A stretch of DNA of 64,000 nt from Candidatus Nanohaloarchaea archaeon (GTDB lineage: Archaea; Nanohalarchaeota; Nanosalinia; Nanosalinales; Nanosalinaceae), in NCBI GenBank assembly GCA_014297435.1, contig JACOQA010000001.1:1-64000 (forward strand). Direction: 5' to 3'. Within the stretch, counting starts at the first letter, position 1, and every line of letters begins with the position of its first letter. This document shows positions 50,333 through 60,208 of this stretch, one piece after another. The notes beneath the pieces are model-generated. The model was not told the DNA's origin, searched no databases, and saw only the letters and a program-made list of their open reading frames with translations. The position numbers and the translations under genes were made by a program.

Positions 50333-51091
50333 TTAGTCGAGGGACTTTATCTCCAGGCTGTACTGCTTCGCCAACTCGAGATCTTCCGAAAGCTCCGGTC
50401 CGGTAGAGTCTAGCCTTGCAGGTCTGGAAACAGGATTAGCAGAAAGATCGGAACTCTCTGGGTTCCCTGTACCCTCTATAGAATAATTTACGAGCTTTCC
50501 TGAAAGCTTGATATCTCTACTTCCCTCAATATTCGATGCGTTCTGCACTTGGAACCTTTGTTCTCTTTCCTTTTCTTGGTTGAGAACGTCATCAATAGGT
50601 CCTAGATCGTTGATTAACTCCCCGCTGTCATCCAGTACTTGGAAGTTGGCGATCCCGGATATAACGGTTATGAAGCTGAGGGCGCCGACAGCCAGAATCT
50701 TCTGGATAATTCTCTTACTCGGGACAATACTTTCAGAGGTAACGGAACGAGACCTATCCATTAACTCGTCAAAAAGAGCTTGTGAAACAATATTTCGACT
50801 ATTAAGGTTATCTCTTGCAGTTCTGAGAATTTCTCTTAGCTCCGGGTTTTTCTGCTCGTATATCTCAAGAGTATAGTTTTTAGACCTATAGTAGAAGTCA
50901 GCTCCGAAGAAAGCAAGAGATGAAAGCGCTATAACTGCCTTGTTGTCCACGCTTCCTACAAGGCTGAAGTCGAGCAAGAAGAGAACTATGTTAGCTGATA
51001 GGAAGAATAAGATAGAGTCTAGACACGCCTGCATCAGGTTTACTTTCAGAAACTCTCTCTTCAACCGCTTGAGGAGTTTTTCAACTCGCAT
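50333..51091 (-). CDS. Membrane protein of the MoxR/vWA cluster
   Basis: 252 aa. Three membrane helices (residues about 22-45, 50-66 and 130-150), basic N-terminus, and about 100 residues after the last helix (NFQVLDDSGELINDL...) that contain Asn-rich glycosylation sites such as NAS and NYS. No named family. It sits between the coiled-coil protein and MoxR with 2- and 39-base gaps, and may be the membrane scaffold of this system. Confidence 0.6.
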   Translation of the reverse strand: MRVEKLLKRLKREFLKVNLMQACLDSILFFLSANIVLFLLDFSLVGSVDNKAVIALSSLAFFGADFYYRSKNYTLEIYEQKNPELREILRTARDNLNSRNIVSQALFDELMDRSRSVTSESIVPSKRIIQKILAVGALSFITVISGIANFQVLDDSGELINDLGPIDDVLNQEKEREQRFQVQNASNIEGSRDIKLSGKLVNYSIEGTGNPESSDLSANPVSRPARLDSTGPELSEDLELAKQYSLEIKSLD

Positions 51092-51093
51092 TT

Positions 51094-51582
51094 TCAGTCC
51101 ACTTCATGACCCCAGTTCTCACATTCATCTTCTGAGGAGTCAGTAAGGTTTTCCTCGGGAGCGTCCTCACATACCTCACCCAGGCTTTCATTAATCGAAG
51201 AAGCTGTTATCTCCAGATCCGTCAGGTTTTCCTCCAGATTCGAGACCTCTGTCTCAAGATCGGACTTATCCGATTCCAGATCTGAAACCTCCGATTCAAG
51301 CTCGCCTACCCGTGAACGCAAGTTCTTAGTTTCAGATACGTATGTGTTTACATCCTCCCTTTTCTCGGAAAGCTCTTCTGTAAGATTCTGGTTCTCAGCT
51401 CTCAACTGGTTAACTTCACTTTTCTTTTCCTCTAATTGTTGATCAAGTCCCTGTTTCTCCGAGAGTATATCGCTTAACTGTCCCTGCCACAGAACTGATA
51501 GTCCTGCAAGCAAAGCAAGTATTAGTACTGTTGACGCAACTAGAAACGGGTTCAATCTTCTTTTTAGCATTGTGTCGCTCAT
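51094..51582 (-). CDS. Membrane-anchored coiled-coil protein
   Basis: 162 aa. One membrane helix near the N-terminus (FLVASTVLILALLAGLSVLW), then about 100 residues of clear leucine/charged heptads (LDQQLEEKKSEVNQLRAENQ, LESEVSDLESDKSDLETEVS). Two Cys near the C-terminus (EVCEDAPEE, SSEDECENW). Architecture suggests an extended spacer at the outer membrane face. Its first bases overlap the stop of the vWA gene. Confidence 0.65.
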   Translation of the reverse strand: MSDTMLKRRLNPFLVASTVLILALLAGLSVLWQGQLSDILSEKQGLDQQLEEKKSEVNQLRAENQNLTEELSEKREDVNTYVSETKNLRSRVGELESEVSDLESDKSDLETEVSNLEENLTDLEITASSINESLGEVCEDAPEENLTDSSEDECENWGHEVD

Positions 51583-53882
51583 TTTCTACCACTTCTCTTT
51601 CTGTAACCAACTTCGGAAAGGAAGACTAATAGAGCCGCGATAATGAAGTAGTCGCCAAGGTTCTTCTGTTTCTGTACCTTTCTGTCCGAGAAGCTCTTCA
51701 AGTCCTCCACTATAGATTGTTTCTCGTCGGGCGTATAAACGTTTCCTCCGGTGTTCTGAACCACATCCAAGTTATCCTTGTTTAGACCAACCTGCTTTAT
51801 CTCAGGATTATAGCTGTAAGCATAGACTTTTTCCTGGAAACTGTGGAATCCTGTTGTTTCGGGTTCGACCTCTGCCGAGTAAAGATCTTCGCCCTGTCTC
51901 TTCAATCCATCAACATCGTAAGATGCCTCAATTCTTACTTTTTCGTCGTTATAGCCGTCCTGAACTCTTATCCATTTTTCCTGCTTTCTCTGTGGCTGTC
52001 CTACAGCCCAGCTAACTGATCTGGTCGCCATCAAGGGGTCAGAGTTGAGTATTCTTGAGAGGTCCTTGTCTCCTGCGGAGAAAGCCGCGACACGACCCAA
52101 CCCATATCTCCAGGAGGTTAAAACAGGGCTTCCTGAACTAGATGTTGCGAGAAGGTCTGCACCACTCTTAGGCTTAACAGGATCAAAACCGGTAATCACT
52201 CCATTAGGGTTCAATCCTTCCGTAATCATGTGATCTGGATCGGTTACAACGATGCTTTCAGCTTCTTTTGAAGCCCCACCAGCTTTGAAACGGGTTGTCA
52301 ACCTGTTGTTGTTTTCGGAGCTGAAAGGCATGTACTGGTCGCCGGAACGAGTCAAACTTCTCAAGAAGTCGTCGTTGGGGTTTCCGGTACCTATAATCAG
52401 GAGTCTTGAATCCAGACTGTCAACAGCCCTCCGTGTCTTTGCCGGAATGTTCTCGTTTATCTCCTTCGGACTCAACTCTCCAGGAGTTATCCAGATAATG
52501 TTTCCTTCTCCCTCCATAACCCGGTCAGCGTACTTGAGACCGTAGTGGTGAGGTGCCCATCCACGGATAGAGTAGTCAGATTCAAGCTGGCTCTTCAATT
52601 TAGACCTATGAGTGGAGTCGAGGGCTTTAGGACTGCTGAACTTAACTAGTTGAGGTCCATCAAAGTTCCCTTTGTAAGCTACCGCACCCACCTTGTTGTT
52701 TGAAGGAAGACCAACAGGAGGTCGGTGAATCAGCGAGTAGGCAATTCTCAGCGCCTTCTGTGTCGAGTTCTGTGTGCTTATAGAGCCAGAGAAATCGTTT
52801 TCTTCCCTATTTTGCAGGTACTGTGATCCACAGAACTCTTGATTTGTGCAGTCGGATGAGGTGTGTGATATGTCAAACACGATCATGATCTTGGAGCCTT
52901 TAGACTCCTTAGCCTCTTCCGAGTATCTTGCTGGAAGAACCGAGTTCTGTTCCTCATAGTTGCCTGTATAAACTAATCCGTTTCCTTCAGCTAGGTATCC
53001 GCTGATCTCAGACTCATCGAACTGCTTTTTTGCGATAACGGCATAGTATTCGTCCATGTTCTCCGGGAAGCTCGAACGGTACTCGAGACTGTAAAATTTA
53101 TCGAGTTCATCCGACATACTGCCCTCGTTCCCTAAAACCAGTATATTCGGTTTTTCAACCACTTCAACGGTCTTATAGAACACGTTGTTCGACCCAAATT
53201 CATCTTCCGAATCTATAGAAGCCTTAATCCTATGCGATCCTTTCTCATCAAAGCTCCTTGTAAAACTCCATGTGCTGTTGTCAGCTCTTTCCAGATCGGT
53301 CTTATCGCCGTCTACTAACACTTCGGGTTTTTGAGGCATAGTTGTTGAGCTCACTTCCACGGTAAAACTGTTTTCTGCTCCAGGAACGGTAGAGCTTGGA
53401 CCTTGAACTGAAACTGCGGATTCTTCCTCGGAATCGGTTTTCAAAAGGTTTAGACTGGCGTTCTTCCGTCTTATTTCCCTAGCTGTATTTTCTAGCGATG
53501 AAGAGGATTGGAGATCGCTGACTAGGAGGTAGGCCTGGTTTTCCTTGATATTCCGTGTCAGACCACTTTTTAGGTCCGAGTTGTTGCCTGATGCTATAAT
53601 TTTACGATTAACTTTTACGTTCTCTAGGCTTAGATTCTCTTCCTCCATAACCGACATAGAGGTTGAAGAGTCCTCTAAGATTGTTAGTTGTGGTTGCTTG
53701 GAGATCTCTTCTTCGCCTGTCACGAATGGTGAAGCTGCGGCAACTGCCAGTAGAATAACTGTTATAGCTTTCGTGACTCCGACTATCTTCTTGAATCGTT
53801 CTTCTGCTTTAATTGTTGTAAAAAGCGCCGGCAGGGCTAATAGGCTTAAAGCAAGGAGTAACGGGTTTTGAATTCCTACCAT
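51579..53882 (-). CDS. BatA-like membrane protein with vWA domain (larger copy)
   Basis: 767 aa. The N-terminus has the BatA-type hydrophobic pair (LLLALSLLALPALFTTI and AITVILLAVAAASPFVTG). A vWA-like region at about residues 325-500 carries IMIVFDISHTSSDCTN, where the metal motif D-x-S-x-S is altered to D-I-S-H-T; a second extracellular part ends in a membrane helix (YFIIAALLVFLSEVGY). It overlaps the neighbouring BatA-like gene by seven bases. With MoxR and DUF58 it is a core part of the cluster. Metal binding is uncertain because of the altered site. Confidence 0.75.
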   Translation of the reverse strand: MVGIQNPLLLALSLLALPALFTTIKAEERFKKIVGVTKAITVILLAVAAASPFVTGEEEISKQPQLTILEDSSTSMSVMEEENLSLENVKVNRKIIASGNNSDLKSGLTRNIKENQAYLLVSDLQSSSSLENTAREIRRKNASLNLLKTDSEEESAVSVQGPSSTVPGAENSFTVEVSSTTMPQKPEVLVDGDKTDLERADNSTWSFTRSFDEKGSHRIKASIDSEDEFGSNNVFYKTVEVVEKPNILVLGNEGSMSDELDKFYSLEYRSSFPENMDEYYAVIAKKQFDESEISGYLAEGNGLVYTGNYEEQNSVLPARYSEEAKESKGSKIMIVFDISHTSSDCTNQEFCGSQYLQNREENDFSGSISTQNSTQKALRIAYSLIHRPPVGLPSNNKVGAVAYKGNFDGPQLVKFSSPKALDSTHRSKLKSQLESDYSIRGWAPHHYGLKYADRVMEGEGNIIWITPGELSPKEINENIPAKTRRAVDSLDSRLLIIGTGNPNDDFLRSLTRSGDQYMPFSSENNNRLTTRFKAGGASKEAESIVVTDPDHMITEGLNPNGVITGFDPVKPKSGADLLATSSSGSPVLTSWRYGLGRVAAFSAGDKDLSRILNSDPLMATRSVSWAVGQPQRKQEKWIRVQDGYNDEKVRIEASYDVDGLKRQGEDLYSAEVEPETTGFHSFQEKVYAYSYNPEIKQVGLNKDNLDVVQNTGGNVYTPDEKQSIVEDLKSFSDRKVQKQKNLGDYFIIAALLVFLSEVGYRKRSGRK

Positions 53883-55570
53883 TTTAGCTCACCTATTCTA
53901 TAAAGGTAAGCCATTTCTGCTGTTACCAGAAGTCCTAGTAACACTGCAACCAGGTTTTGGATATTTTTTTGCTCAGTGCCTTCTTCTACATTACTGCCGG
54001 TCTTAGTTTGGATCTGTTCTTCGGAGGATTCGTCCTCGCTTTCGAGATTAGCTGCATAAGTTCTACCGGAGCTATTGTAGAAGCCTGTGTCGTATAGTGT
54101 TTTGGTTTCACCCTGTATTTGAAGCTGTTCGCCTGTTTCAACGTTTAATTGGTTGACGGAAGGTTCATCTACAAGCCTGCGGGTTATCTGTTTCCAGAAA
54201 ACAGGGTAAAGAAAGTCTTTATTGAAGTCACTATCGTCAATATTGTAGAACAGAACTTCGCCCTCTCCGTACTCTGCTTGTACTAATGCGTTTGAGCTAG
54301 CTGTAAGGCTTTCACCTCTCGTCCTATTAACCTCGATGACATTTGTAGTGCCTATGTCTATTCTACGAGGTTTTCTGATTTCAACATTCATATCTCGTGC
54401 TTCCCCGGTTTTTTCAACAGGAACTGAGTCCATGCCTGTTTCAATACCTGTTTCAGCAAAGGCTATCATGGCTTTACCAGATTTTGTCTGTGACTCTATT
54501 TCTGACACCGTCTCTGAAAGTAAATTGTCTGACTCGCCGATTATGTAGATGTCGGAATCAAGTTCCTGCTCGACTGGCGGCGTCAATTTTTCGAATTCAG
54601 TGAAATCAATCAAGTCGAAAGCCTTCCTCATGTAAGGATTTTCCTCTTCCGAAATCAAGGTCACCTTATAGTCGTTCTGTTCCGGATAGAAGAAGTAGGC
54701 TTCGTTATCAGCTTCAAGATCATCTGAAGGTAAGGAAAATCGATTCTTGCCTTCGTTTAAATCGAATTTAACTGTTGCTACTGCATTAGACTCTACTGTA
54801 ACATCCTTTATAGTTTCTCCATGTTCTACCGGCAGCTTTCTCGTCGAATTCGCAAAGTTTTTCACATCTATTGAAGCTTGACCTTCCTGGCTACCAACAC
54901 TCACTATACCCCAAGAGTTTGAAGTTTTCGCTTCGTAGGTTTTTACTGTTCTTCCGCTATCTCTTAACTGTTCTACTATCTCGGATGCATCTCTACTGTT
55001 GACTGTCTGGTCAAGATCGCTTGCGATTATAATAGGTCCTGAGTATCTGGATGCGACCTGTAGAGCGTTCGATATATCGGTCTCGGTCTCGGTGGCTTCG
55101 AGCTGATCTATTTTTGAGCTTGTCTGCGATCTATGTGCATTCTCTAGCGGTATATCGGTAGTTTCAGCGACTGTGAGAAGCGTGTTTTCAGGTCCTAGAT
55201 TCGATTTTGCAAAACTTTTCACGTCTTCAACTTCGTCAGTTATGCTTGCCGATCTATCCATAACTATTACTGCTCTGTCCGAGTTCGCTGGTGCATCAAG
55301 AAAAGGATCTGCTATCGCCGCAGCCATCCCAAGCACTAGAAGTATGTGGAATAGCAGCAAAAAGTTTCTTAGGAATGTTCTGAGAGCTGTTCTTGCTTTT
55401 CCTGACTTCCTGTTCTTCATGAAAAACATTATAGACGGCATTACTTCTTCGTCCGGCTTTTTCTTCACTAAATAGAATATTATCAGCGGGATAAGAGCTA
55501 GAGCTGCCAGAAATCCTTCCGGCTGAAGGAAGTAACCGCTCAAGAATTGCTGTCCCGGGAATGCCATCAT
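53876..55570 (-). CDS. BatA-like membrane protein with intact vWA metal site
   Basis: 564 aa. BatA N-terminal region with two hydrophobic segments (FLAALALIPLIIFYLVKK and LLLFHILLVLGMAAAIAD), then a vWA domain with a standard site VIVMDRSASITDE (D-x-S-x-S), and a further extracellular part. One membrane helix closes it (NLVAVLLGLLVTAEMAYLY). Start is uncertain between two adjacent ATGs. First gene of the MoxR/vWA operon in this direction; Lhr helicase ends 46 bases upstream. Confidence 0.8.
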   Translation of the reverse strand: MMAFPGQQFLSGYFLQPEGFLAALALIPLIIFYLVKKKPDEEVMPSIMFFMKNRKSGKARTALRTFLRNFLLLFHILLVLGMAAAIADPFLDAPANSDRAVIVMDRSASITDEVEDVKSFAKSNLGPENTLLTVAETTDIPLENAHRSQTSSKIDQLEATETETDISNALQVASRYSGPIIIASDLDQTVNSRDASEIVEQLRDSGRTVKTYEAKTSNSWGIVSVGSQEGQASIDVKNFANSTRKLPVEHGETIKDVTVESNAVATVKFDLNEGKNRFSLPSDDLEADNEAYFFYPEQNDYKVTLISEEENPYMRKAFDLIDFTEFEKLTPPVEQELDSDIYIIGESDNLLSETVSEIESQTKSGKAMIAFAETGIETGMDSVPVEKTGEARDMNVEIRKPRRIDIGTTNVIEVNRTRGESLTASSNALVQAEYGEGEVLFYNIDDSDFNKDFLYPVFWKQITRRLVDEPSVNQLNVETGEQLQIQGETKTLYDTGFYNSSGRTYAANLESEDESSEEQIQTKTGSNVEEGTEQKNIQNLVAVLLGLLVTAEMAYLYRIGELKW

Positions 55571-55616
55571 CTAATAATTGAGCAGGGGGTTATAAACAAG
55601 TTTTACCAGTCCAGCG

Positions 55617-58307
55617 TTACTTTTCCTCAATCCTCTCCATCACCTGTTCATGAAGGTTCTGAAGCCTCTCCTTCTTATCCTCCATCTTAACCACATCAGT
55701 TGAGCCTTGGAGCAGCAGGTTATGGGAGAATGGCGAGGGTATATCCGAATCTATAACCTCGAAACTTATGTCTCCGCCGTCAATCTTTTCCACAACCTCT
55801 TTGGTATGCTTGATATCCATAGCATCCTCCATGATCTCCCGGTAAGTCTCCTTTACCATAGGGAAGTCCTCGGAATGCTCGTTCCTTATTGTCGAAAGAA
55901 GGAAGTGTCCTTTCATCTGTTGCTGTCCTACTGTCTTCGAGTTTCCGCCGTAGTTTCGAAGTATCATGAGAGACCTTCCGGCTACGTGCCTGAAACGTCT
56001 TTTCATAAGCTCGGTCTTTCCAACAGCATCTTTAAGTTCCTCTTCAAGATCGCAGCTCGCTAACTCGTCCATCAGCTTTTCTATATCTATAGGTCTTCTT
56101 GGAGTGATTAGAATGAAGCCGTTGTCGTCTATAACCATGCCAATGTTTGAACTTACTCGTTTCTGGAGAAGATGTGCCATTATTCGAGCCATCGCATCGT
56201 GAGTTCTTCTTCCGTAGATAGTATGGAAGATAAAGTTCTGTCTATTGTCTTCATCGATGTGTTTCTCAACTGTGATATCTTCATGTGTTGAAACTTTTCC
56301 GAGGAACTGTTTCTGCTGTTTAATATACCTGTAAATGGCTTCTGCAGTATTCTCATCGAGGTAGTAGTTGTGCATGATCCACTGGATGATGTCGTCGTCC
56401 CCCGCTCCAAGTTCAAGCTGGTCTGCTACCTGTTTACGGAATTCCCCGATTTTAACACCTAGATCATATGAGAGAGGAAGCCTCTCCGAGTACCAGGAAG
56501 GTACTGTAGGTGATGCATTAGGTTTAGGATCTACAAATACCTTCATGCCTTTTGCATAGCTGAACTTGTACGTGCTTCCTCCGAGCGTGAAAATATCTCC
56601 TTTGGTAAGTCTGTCAAGAAATTCCTCATCCAAGGTTCCAACATAGTTTCCTTCGCCCCTGGTCTTCACATCGTACCCGGTTTCATCCGGTATAGTTCCG
56701 ATGTTTGTCATGTAGATTACTCGAGTCATCTTGCCTGAGCGTCCGAGAAGGTTTTCATCTCGGTCAATCCATATCTTCCTGTAGACGTTCTGATCCTCTA
56801 ATTCGTACTCTCCGCCTAAGTACTTCAGAACATCATCATAGTTGTTTCGTGAAAGAGTTCTGTAGCAGTAAGATTTTCTTATGACGTTGAAAGCGTGGTC
56901 CAGATCCCACTTATGGTTACACGCCATACCGACCATGTGCTGTGCTAGTACATCAAGAGCGTTCTCCGGTATCTGTATACGGTCGAGCTCGTCTTCTTTA
57001 GCGCATTTTGTAAGAACAGAGCATTCCAGCGCATCGTCTCTATCGTTTACAATCATTTTGCCCTTTGCTTTTTCACCTATCTGGTGTCCTGAACGACCAA
57101 CTCTCTGTATCCCTCTCGCAACACCTTTCGGAGAACCGATCTGTATCACAAGATCAACGGAACCGATATCGACACCTAGTTCCAACGATGTTGAGGTTAC
57201 ACCGACTTTCATTTCGCCTTTCTTCAGCTTCTCCTCGACTTCCAAACGTTTCTCTCTTGACATCGATGAGTGGTGCGCGCCTATGTTCTCATTGTAATGG
57301 TCTGGAAACCGATCTTTTAGGTTGTTCACAACTCTCTCCGTTGCGCTCCTAGTATTCGTGAATATTATAGTTGATTCGTGGTTCTGCGCTAAGTTGTGGA
57401 TTTTGTCGTACATCGCCTCGTTTACGATCCCCGGATCCTCGTTAATCAGATCTTTAACGGGTGAAACTGTTTCAAGGTCAATCTCCTTTGAAGCCGCAAC
57501 GTCAACAATATTACACCCTCTTGTATCGTATTCGCCCTCTTCGGCGGGCTCTGCCGCTTTTATCTCCTCATCGTACTCTGTAACGGTTGTAGAAGTATCT
57601 TCTTCAACATCGTAACCTACGAGGTATTTGGCTATTTCATCGATAGGTGCCTGTGTAGCTGACAGTCCTATACGTGTGAAATCGTTGTTAGCCATTTCCT
57701 GCAGTCTTTCCATAGATAGTGAAAGATGAACTCCTCTCTTGTTCTCTGAAATCGAGTGTATCTCGTCGATTATAGTATACTTTACGTTCTTCAGCTTCTC
57801 CTTGAACTTTGGCGAGTTTATCAAAATGCCTAGTGTTTCTGGGGTTGTTATGAGGATATGCGGAGGTTTGTCAAGCATCTTTGATTTTTCCGCGTCAGTA
57901 GTATCGCCTGTTCTAACAGCGCTTCGTACTTCGGGAACATCGTAACCCATTTCCTCTGCCCTTTCCTTTATTCCATCTAGAGGTTCTTCGAGGTTACGTT
58001 CAATGTCGTTTCCAAGAGCACGTAGAGGGGAGATATAGAGAACATATACTTCATCGTCCAGTTCGCCTTCGTCTCCCATCATGAAAAGCTCGTTTAGACC
58101 CGACATAAATGCGCTTAGTGTTTTACCCGAACCGGTCGGCGCACAGATCAATGAGTTCTTATTTTCGTGGATCAGGTCGAAAGAAAACTTCTGTGGAGGG
58201 CTGAGAGATTCAAACTTCGAATTAAACCATTCCTTGACGTAGGGTTCGAACTCTTCCGGAAGTTCTTCTGATGCGTCTTCCTGATCAACAAAGTTTATTC
58301 TGTTCAC
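55617..58307 (-). CDS. lhr: Lhr-type DEAD/DEAH helicase
   Basis: 896 aa with GTG start. Motifs: Q-type SPPQKFSF, Walker A APTGSGKTLSAF, motif Ib TTPETL, DEIH box IDEIHSIS, SAT motif LSATQAP, then TIIFTNTRSATERVV, and the RecA2 motif QRVGRSGHQIGEKAKG. A winged helix and the Lhr-core beta-barrel follow in the second half, the length expected for Lhr-core. Lhr unwinds DNA/RNA forks and is a likely repair helicase. A PdeM-like phosphoesterase, a known partner family in bacteria, is in the same run. Confidence 0.92.
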   Translation of the reverse strand: MNRINFVDQEDASEELPEEFEPYVKEWFNSKFESLSPPQKFSFDLIHENKNSLICAPTGSGKTLSAFMSGLNELFMMGDEGELDDEVYVLYISPLRALGNDIERNLEEPLDGIKERAEEMGYDVPEVRSAVRTGDTTDAEKSKMLDKPPHILITTPETLGILINSPKFKEKLKNVKYTIIDEIHSISENKRGVHLSLSMERLQEMANNDFTRIGLSATQAPIDEIAKYLVGYDVEEDTSTTVTEYDEEIKAAEPAEEGEYDTRGCNIVDVAASKEIDLETVSPVKDLINEDPGIVNEAMYDKIHNLAQNHESTIIFTNTRSATERVVNNLKDRFPDHYNENIGAHHSSMSREKRLEVEEKLKKGEMKVGVTSTSLELGVDIGSVDLVIQIGSPKGVARGIQRVGRSGHQIGEKAKGKMIVNDRDDALECSVLTKCAKEDELDRIQIPENALDVLAQHMVGMACNHKWDLDHAFNVIRKSYCYRTLSRNNYDDVLKYLGGEYELEDQNVYRKIWIDRDENLLGRSGKMTRVIYMTNIGTIPDETGYDVKTRGEGNYVGTLDEEFLDRLTKGDIFTLGGSTYKFSYAKGMKVFVDPKPNASPTVPSWYSERLPLSYDLGVKIGEFRKQVADQLELGAGDDDIIQWIMHNYYLDENTAEAIYRYIKQQKQFLGKVSTHEDITVEKHIDEDNRQNFIFHTIYGRRTHDAMARIMAHLLQKRVSSNIGMVIDDNGFILITPRRPIDIEKLMDELASCDLEEELKDAVGKTELMKRRFRHVAGRSLMILRNYGGNSKTVGQQQMKGHFLLSTIRNEHSEDFPMVKETYREIMEDAMDIKHTKEVVEKIDGGDISFEVIDSDIPSPFSHNLLLQGSTDVVKMEDKKERLQNLHEQVMERIEEK

Positions 58308-58330
58308 GATTCAGGAATGAGATACAATCT

Positions 58331-59179
58331 TTAAGACTCTGGCGCAGCGAGCTTACCTGCTAGTAACCGGAAAATCAGGGCGGAGAGCGCTGTGAAAACA
58401 CCGATTAAAGGATGCAGCGAATAGAAACCTAGGGCGACTACCGGAACTAAGAGAATCAGATTATCGGTAAGGAAGCTGCTCATATTGCTGGAAACCTCTT
58501 CGACCATTTCCTCCGTGTTCATTCCGGACTTTGACTGGTTAATCAATGTTTCAGGCACTTCATTCCTTGCATTGGAAAAAGAATCCAAAATAGTCATGTT
58601 TGCTTCTCGTGAAAGATCGCCAGAGTTGTTCAAGACGTGCTGTTGTGTCAGACTGATCGAAGCCCTGCTAGTTTGTCTTATCACTCTTTCTCCCGCATTT
58701 TTCTGCGTCTCCATGATTCCGGAGGCATCTAGAATCTTAGACGTCTGGTCTGACATAAATCCGCTAACCGAGGATTCGATCTGGTTTTCAAATGAGGGCT
58801 GTGTCGACGCACCTACAAACAACCCGGCGCCAAGCAAGACACCAATTGTGAGCATAGGCAGGCTTACCGAGCTGTAATAATCTTTGAAGCTATCGCCGCT
58901 TGCGAAAACAGAGGTCAAGATATTTCCTAAAATAATGATTATAGCTATCGGAGCTAGCTTTTCGATAAGCAGGAAAGGTAAAGCAAAAATAGTTAGTAAG
59001 GATGAGAAATGAAAGCTCTCGCTCGAAATAAAAGCTGTATAGCCGAACAAGATAGTCACTGGGATCAGAAATACTCCGGTCGTGATTTTGGAAGTATTGA
59101 AGAAATAGGCTGATGAAAGCGCCAGCATTACCAGACTGAATTCTGCAACATACTCCAGATAGTTATCCTCAAGACCCAT
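58331..59179 (-). CDS. Polytopic membrane protein with long outside loop
   Basis: 282 aa from the ATG at 59179; a TTG four codons upstream is possible. N-terminal half has four or five helices (LVMLALSSAYFFN..., PMLTIGVLLGAGLFVGAS), then about 100 hydrophilic residues with Asn-x-Ser/Thr sites, and two terminal helices (LILLVPVVALGFYSLHPLIG, VFTALSALIFRLLAG). No known family. It lies between the E1-like and Lhr genes, 23 bases before Lhr. Function unknown. Confidence 0.6.
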   Translation of the reverse strand: MGLEDNYLEYVAEFSLVMLALSSAYFFNTSKITTGVFLIPVTILFGYTAFISSESFHFSSLLTIFALPFLLIEKLAPIAIIIILGNILTSVFASGDSFKDYYSSVSLPMLTIGVLLGAGLFVGASTQPSFENQIESSVSGFMSDQTSKILDASGIMETQKNAGERVIRQTSRASISLTQQHVLNNSGDLSREANMTILDSFSNARNEVPETLINQSKSGMNTEEMVEEVSSNMSSFLTDNLILLVPVVALGFYSLHPLIGVFTALSALIFRLLAGKLAAPES

Positions 59180-59208
59180 TACTAAAGCCAAATTTCAGAG
59201 TTTCAAAT

Positions 59209-60144
59209 TTAAACCCCGATGGTCTCAGAAATTATAGATTCGGCATGTCCCCGGTCTTCAGCCTCGACAATTGCTCTACCTGAATGAAAGAAAACTATTT
59301 CTCTCCTGTCTAACTTTGCTCTAACCAGATACTCATTTTCTGCAATTATATTGCCGGCTTCTTTGACAGATTCATACGCTTCCTCACCAAAATCTTTCTC
59401 AATCTGAAACTTGTTTTCTCCACAAACGGAGGAAACTTTCTTTTTGGAGTTAAGTGTATCGAAGTTCTTGTATTCGCATACTTCACAGCCATGGCTTTCG
59501 ATTTCAAAACTCTGACCATCAGTAGTATCAAGTGTTTCTTTTGGAGGTTTGTCTGTAAGGTACTTGACGGCTTTTTCTGCACTTATTGAAGCTGCAGTTG
59601 TTGAGGTTTCTCTCAGGATTCCAGCTGACTCACAAGTGTCCAAAGCTCCCGGACTCACTTGTTCAAAAACACAGTTGAAGCATTTAGAGTCTAGAAACAT
59701 CGAATAACCTTTTTCAGCAATTGCGGAAGTGTATATCCAAGGAGTGTCTGTTTTCTTAGAAAATTCGTTTAGCAAAAACCGTGTCTCCATATTGTCGGTA
59801 CCGTCTACCATAAGATCGACGTCTTCAAGCTTCTCAACTGTTTCCGGGTTAAGCGATTCGTTAAATGACTCAACTTCTGTGAACTTTTCCAAGTAATTTT
59901 CCGCCGCTACGGCTTTTGGAAGGCTTTTCTCGCATTCTTCAGGAGTATAGATATTCGAAGAATATACATCGTTCTCTTCTAGATAGTCTCTATCAAATAG
60001 AACCAGGTCCACTCCATGTCTTGCAAGATGTTCGGCTATAGCCGAGCCTGTAGCTCCCAGACCTATTACAGCTACTTTCGAATTCTGTAACTGTTTAAGC
60101 TCGGTCTCTCCAAATTCTTGAAGCGCTTTGAAACGGCTGTACAT
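59209..60144 (-). CDS. ubaA: E1-like ThiF/UbaA adenylyltransferase
   Basis: 311 aa. Nucleotide motif VAVIGLGATGSAIAEHLARHGV (G-x-G-x-x-G), adenylation residues in DRDYLEENDVYSSNIYTPEE, and a GTDNMETRFLLNE segment. Zinc Cys pairs CFNC and CEVC bracket the ATP fold as in MoeB/UbaA. A 60-residue C-terminal extension follows. E1-like UbaA activates ubiquitin-like SAMP proteins for conjugation or for thiolation of tRNA and molybdopterin. No SAMP is visible in this window. The putative catalytic Cys is likely in the TCESAGILRE region. Confidence 0.85.
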   Translation of the reverse strand: MYSRFKALQEFGETELKQLQNSKVAVIGLGATGSAIAEHLARHGVDLVLFDRDYLEENDVYSSNIYTPEECEKSLPKAVAAENYLEKFTEVESFNESLNPETVEKLEDVDLMVDGTDNMETRFLLNEFSKKTDTPWIYTSAIAEKGYSMFLDSKCFNCVFEQVSPGALDTCESAGILRETSTTAASISAEKAVKYLTDKPPKETLDTTDGQSFEIESHGCEVCEYKNFDTLNSKKKVSSVCGENKFQIEKDFGEEAYESVKEAGNIIAENEYLVRAKLDRREIVFFHSGRAIVEAEDRGHAESIISETIGV

Positions 60145-60208
60145 ACGGTTTCAACAGCTCTGGAAGCTTTATTAAGCTGGCGGAGTCAAGCCTTGACTGT
60201 GGTCATTC

